Assembly (NCBI GenBank): GCA_020846875.1
Contig: JADLDB010000087.1
Coordinates: 1-64,000, forward strand
Length of the DNA stretch: 64,000 bases
Origin: Myxococcales bacterium
Lineage (GTDB): Bacteria > Myxococcota > Myxococcia > Myxococcales > Myxococcaceae
Direction of reading: 5' to 3'
Shown one piece after another: positions 62,001-64,000 of the stretch (positions are counted from its first letter, which is position 1; each line of letters begins with the position of its first letter). The notes under the pieces were generated by a model that had not been told where the DNA came from, did no database searches, and was given only the letters and a program-made list of their open reading frames with translations. The position numbers were made by a program, and so were the translations under genes.

Positions 62001-62334
62001 CGACAGCGCAGCGGCGGAGTGCACCGGCTACCCCAACTCGGGTCCGGACAAGGTGTACCAGGTGACCGTGCCAGCAGGGCAGACTCTCACGGCCACGGCC
62101 ACGCCCACCGCGTGGGACAACGCCCTGTACCTGGTGGCGTCGCCCGCGTCGAACTGCCTGGCGTCGGGGACCCAGTGCGTCAACAGCGGCAGCGGTGACA
62201 GCGGGGGAACGGGCACCGCCGAGTCGGTGACCTACCTCAACTCGACAGCAAGCCCGGTGACGTTGTTCATCGTGGTGGACGGGTGGACCACGAGCGCGTC
62301 GGGCGTCTTCGACCTGACCATCTCGCTCATGTAA
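59011..62334 (+). CDS. giant lipoprotein with Gly-rich repeats and six tandem PPC-like domains
   Basis: An 1107-residue lipoprotein. Signal and lipobox (FLVGCGG) are followed by the short Cys module CKSNADCKTAGQICSAGKC. Residues 50-220 are a Gly/Thr/Val array. Next is a myxococcal Cys-rich repeat (CGNGTVAGTEGCDDNNTTAGDGCSATCTVEAGYTC split by linker). Six tandem domains of about 138 residues follow, each starting GD-[IL]-C-x-x-A-T-x-L-T-A-G-like; they resemble bacterial pre-peptidase C-terminal (PPC) beta-sandwich domains. The surface protein is likely adhesive or substrate-binding; there is no peptidase domain. ATG start, no strong ribosome site seen. Confidence 0.85.
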   Translation: MKIPALRLALFSAAMAFLVGCGGSPTCKSNADCKTAGQICSAGKCVAGTGGGTGGGGTGGGTGGGVGGGTGGGTGGGVGGGTGGGTGGGVGGGTGGGTGGGVGGGMGGGTGGGVGGGTGGGTGGGVGGGTGGGTGGGVGGGTGGGTGGGVGGGTGGGTGGGVGGGTGGGVGGGTGGGVGGGTGGGVGGGTGGGTGGGTGGGTGGGTGGGTGGGTGGGTAEVCGNGTVAGTEGCDDNNTTAGDGCSATCTVEAGYTCTGSPSVCTAGASGEDCSSAITIASGATVMNSTLDAGNDFRFIDGAGCQGTSSVTSGTAGDLVYRIQVPANSRLNADLTTTFDSTFNLIGGASNCGMNVPDAGTQGLACVAGRDDPDDSGLTWGNAGSSAVDVFLLIDGWAANSGDFTLTTNVVPLQAGDMCGNATPLTAGTTLMGESTVTSTNDYSGSGTGCSSTSLEADNAYSISVPGGQRLSVTVTPATGFNTSISFATSVANCGTRTCATSGSSGGAGVADTLTWTNMGSAAQTIYVIVDSDNAAGGTYSIVADLQTPSAGDICSSATALTAGTPLTMQTTQGYSNDYSGSGTGALCSASAGGPDRIFSLAVPNGQRATFAVSPDAGFDPSLSLAADLTTCGNRTCLAGSNAAGTGAVETLAFNNTSGSAQTWYLVVDSTSTAGGNFDVSATLDSTPSGDLCDSATALTAGTPLTMQTTVGFTNDYFASGTNCSSASGGPDRAYSVSVPNGNELTVVVSPDAGYNSSITLIGSPASNCGVTTGRTCLANNNSGSAGAADTVRWLNISGSSQTVYAVVDSTSGAGNFDISATVAAGQPGEVCELAGAPITANTTLSSETLAGYAGNYIWGGAGGCVSGTGGPDRSYAVTIPVGQRIRATVMPASSWNPTLHLTADCNAASITCVASSNSGATNGATDVITYTNPGTTPLTLFLLVDTATTAPTTYSLDIVFETPPPPPGGETCQMPTVINMSGTLTGETTVGYNNDVGTDSAAAECTGYPNSGPDKVYQVTVPAGQTLTATATPTAWDNALYLVASPASNCLASGTQCVNSGSGDSGGTGTAESVTYLNSTASPVTLFIVVDGWTTSASGVFDLTISLM
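59158..59668 (+). repeat. coding minisatellite of 18- to 36-base units
   Basis: The region is built from units such as GGTACGGGCGGTGGCACC and GGCGGCGGCGTCGG, combining to a 36-base repeat that encodes GGGTGGGTGGGV. About ten 36-base copies are followed by shorter GGTACGGGTGGTGG-type units. Copies differ by single third-base changes. Length changes by slippage would keep the frame when whole 9- or 18-base steps are lost or gained. Confidence 0.85.
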
Positions 62335-62360
62335 CGACGCGCATCGGCGCTGTCGGTCGC

Positions 62361-62390
62361 GGGGGCTTCACCCATCGAGGTGGAGCCCCC
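62361..62390. terminator. intrinsic terminator between convergent genes
   Basis: GGGGGCTTCACC and GGTGGAGCCCCC form a 12-base-pair stem (one T-G wobble) with a 6-base loop (CATCGA), followed on the plus strand by GTTGTCTTTC. It lies 26 bases after the stop of the giant lipoprotein gene and 8 bases before the stop of the convergent ATPase gene, so it may work in both directions. Confidence 0.65.
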
Positions 62391-62398
62391 GTTGTCTT

Positions 62399-63139
62399 TC
62401 ACCGCGCTTCGAGCGCCGCGCTGGCCTGACCGGGCAGCTCCGCCCCCGAGCTGCCGTTGCCGTTGCCTTCCACCAGCTTCCCGTCGGCGAGCCGCACCAC
62501 CCGGCGCGCCCGCTTCATGATGCGCGGGTCGTGCGTGGAGAAGAGGAACGTCACCCCCCGGCTCTCGTTGAGCCGCTGCATCAAGTCGAGGATCTGCTCG
62601 CTGGTGACGGAGTCGAGGTTGGCGGTGGGCTCGTCGGCCAGGACAATCTCTGGCTGCGTCGCCAGCGCCCGGGCGATGGCCACCCGCTGCCGCTGCCCAC
62701 CGGACAGCTCGTCGGGCTTGTGGTGCAAGTACGGCTCGAGCCCCACGTCGCCGGCCAGCGTCAACACGCGCTTGCGCAGGATGCCCCGGTCCTCCTTCCG
62801 CAGCAGGCAGGGGAACTCGACGTTCTCCACCACGTTCAGCACCGGGATGAGGTTGAAGGACTGGAAGATGAAGCCGATTTTCCGGTTCCGCAGGCCCGCC
62901 ATCTCGTTGAAGTCGCGCCCACCCAACTCCTCGCCGTCCAGCCGGTAGCTGGAGCCCTCGTCGGCCCGGTCCAGCAGCCCGATGATGTTGAGCAGCGTCG
63001 TCTTCCCGCTGCCCGACGGGCCCATCACCACCGTGAATTCCCCGCGCTCCACCTGAAGGTCCACGCCCTTCAAGGCCGGCACCTGCGTCTTCCCCAGCTG
63101 GTACGTCTTCTTGATGTCTTTGAGCTCGATGAAGGCCAT
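62399..63139 (-). CDS. LolD/MacB-type ABC transporter ATP-binding protein
   Basis: A 246-residue ATPase. Walker A is GPSGSGKTTLLNIIG, the signature is [15 protein letters not shown], and Walker B LADEPTANLD with THDPRIMKRA. The FQSFNLIPVLNVVENVE stretch is typical of the LolD/MacB group. A Gly/Asn-rich tail (GNGNGSSG). It follows the outer-membrane protein gene by 12 bases; the matching FtsX-type permease is not in the window. It would supply energy to extract lipoproteins or to an exporter. Confidence 0.88.
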   Translation of the reverse strand: MAFIELKDIKKTYQLGKTQVPALKGVDLQVERGEFTVVMGPSGSGKTTLLNIIGLLDRADEGSSYRLDGEELGGRDFNEMAGLRNRKIGFIFQSFNLIPVLNVVENVEFPCLLRKEDRGILRKRVLTLAGDVGLEPYLHHKPDELSGGQRQRVAIARALATQPEIVLADEPTANLDSVTSEQILDLMQRLNESRGVTFLFSTHDPRIMKRARRVVRLADGKLVEGNGNGSSGAELPGQASAALEAR

Positions 63140-63151
63140 GGGTCCTCGCTT

Positions 63152-64000
63152 TCAGAAGAAGGCGCGCGCGGTGAAGAGGACGCGGGTGCCGTAGGCAGAC
63201 AGCGTGAATTCGCCGTAGCTGTCCTCGCCGATGGTGACGCCCCACTCAGGCACGCCCGGCAGGGGGATGTACGCGGCCAGGGTGAGCCGCAGCCACTGCC
63301 ACGGCTCGTACGACACCTGCGGCACCAACTGCATCGAGAGGTCCTCCAGGCTGGCCAGCACCGAGGCGAAGACGGTCCAGTCGTCGAAGAGCTGCGGCTT
63401 CTGGTAGCTCAACAGCAGGTAGTGCCGGCGCAGGGGGACGAAGGCGAACTGCTGCGGCGTGCCCGGGTCCTGGCTTTGGCCCAGCGCGGCCTGCACCAGC
63501 GCCGGGTACTGCTTGAAGAGCGTGCCCAGCCTCTGAAAGCCCGCCGGGTCGTGCCCGTCGCCGTTGTAGAAGTACTCGGTGGAGAAGATGCCGCCGTCCT
63601 CGAAGTAGTAGCGCCCGCCCACCACCGCGTTGACGTTGAGCCAGTCGGCCTCGAGGAAGGGCCGGGACGCCAGCGGCACCCCGCGGAGGAAGCACTGCAC
63701 CGGCGACACCTCGCAGCCGTCCGTCACCTCGACGCGCGAGCTGCCCGCCTGCCACAGCGCCTCGCCGTGCACCTCCAGGCCTCCGAAGGTGCGCGACAGC
63801 GAGAGGCCAGGCCGCGTCTTGTTCTGGAAGGCGTCGTTGTAGAGGTTGGTGTAGGCGAGCGACACCGTCACGTCGGTGTCGGCCACCAGCAGGTAGAGGC
63901 GGCTCATGAAGGCCCAGTGGGCCTCGTCGTCGCGCACGTCAGGCACCCAGCCCAGCGTCGCCTCGAAGGACGGGCTCGGCGGGTACCACACCAGCGCGGT
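63152..64000 (-). CDS. outer-membrane beta-barrel-like protein, cut by window edge
   Basis: The frame is open to the end of the window (283 residues seen, N-terminus missing). Repeated amphipathic strand patterns (VSLAYTNLYNDAFQNKTRPG, AVVGGRYYFEDGGIFSTEYFYNGDG, HYLLLSYQKPQLFDDWTVFA) and a C-terminal Phe (TARAFF) are typical of outer-membrane barrels. No family is recognised from this part. It precedes the ABC ATPase gene by 12 bases; with that ATPase it may be part of an export system. Confidence 0.75.
   Translation of the reverse strand, partial: TALVWYPPSPSFEATLGWVPDVRDDEAHWAFMSRLYLLVADTDVTVSLAYTNLYNDAFQNKTRPGLSLSRTFGGLEVHGEALWQAGSSRVEVTDGCEVSPVQCFLRGVPLASRPFLEADWLNVNAVVGGRYYFEDGGIFSTEYFYNGDGHDPAGFQRLGTLFKQYPALVQAALGQSQDPGTPQQFAFVPLRRHYLLLSYQKPQLFDDWTVFASVLASLEDLSMQLVPQVSYEPWQWLRLTLAAYIPLPGVPEWGVTIGEDSYGEFTLSAYGTRVLFTARAFF

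Overview
The window is very GC-rich, densely packed chromosomal DNA that reads as a member of the Myxococcota (a myxobacterium, most likely Myxococcaceae/Archangiaceae-like; genus not assigned). Support comes from the many exported lipoproteins with Cys-rich modules and long Gly-rich linkers, MopE-type 'putative metal-binding' repeats, a myxococcal Cys-rich repeat, a PilZ protein with a coiled-coil tail, and frequent GTG/TTG starts with start-stop overlaps. Nothing suggests a prophage or plasmid backbone.

Layout. 1-6.4 kb: a truncated gene, homogentisate dioxygenase, a PhoD-type phosphatase coupled to a membrane protein, a Cys-rich lipoprotein and inorganic pyrophosphatase. 6.5-12.3 kb: a 1338-residue Cys/Gly-rich surface lipoprotein, then a tightly overlapped SRPBCC / DoxX-like / DUF3419 operon. 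12.4-16.2 kb: KdsB (Kdo activation), a P-loop protein, an orphan ribbon-helix-helix antitoxin with its own palindromic operator, a hypothetical gene and a methyltransferase. 16.2-19.5 kb: an alicyclic-acid catabolic cluster (BadH, BadI, acyl-CoA dehydrogenase) divergent from a BadR-like MarR regulator. 19.5-27.1 kb: exported hypothetical proteins (one frameshifted), a Cys-rich lipoprotein coupled to a CsgG/TolB-like protein, and PyrB. 27.2-28.4 kb: a perfect inverted repeat and an internally deleted ISKra4-family transposase. 28.6-36.6 kb: a TetR regulator, a lipoprotein with eight CC-containing 28-residue repeats, a PilZ protein, an Lhr helicase, and an ECF sigma / anti-sigma / Spy-like operon. 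36.8-48.9 kb: a MacAB-type exporter and an RND tripartite pump (adaptor, inner-membrane pump, outer-membrane factor), separated by a 939-residue protein of unknown function. 49-56 kb: small exported proteins, then a gnd-zwf-glucoamylase operon. 56-58.9 kb: a decayed island ending at tRNA-Phe, with remnants of an McrC-like gene, a DUF1016 nuclease, a metallopeptidase and an integrase beside one intact PD-(D/E)XK nuclease. 59-64 kb: a very repetitive lipoprotein, then an ABC ATPase and an outer-membrane barrel protein cut by the window edge.

How the genes work together. The BadHI/acyl-CoA dehydrogenase set would take a cyclohexene-type carboxyl-CoA ring to ring opening at pimeloyl-CoA under local MarR control. 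The gnd-zwf-GH15 operon links alpha-glucan hydrolysis to the oxidative pentose phosphate pathway. The two efflux systems are each complete for their type, except that no dedicated outer-membrane partner sits beside MacAB. The sigma/anti-sigma/Spy-like operon looks like an envelope-stress module. I found no single obviously new system. The best candidates for under-described biology are the overlapping SRPBCC-DoxX-DUF3419 operon, the families of Cys-module lipoproteins, and the BadHI cluster in a myxobacterial setting.
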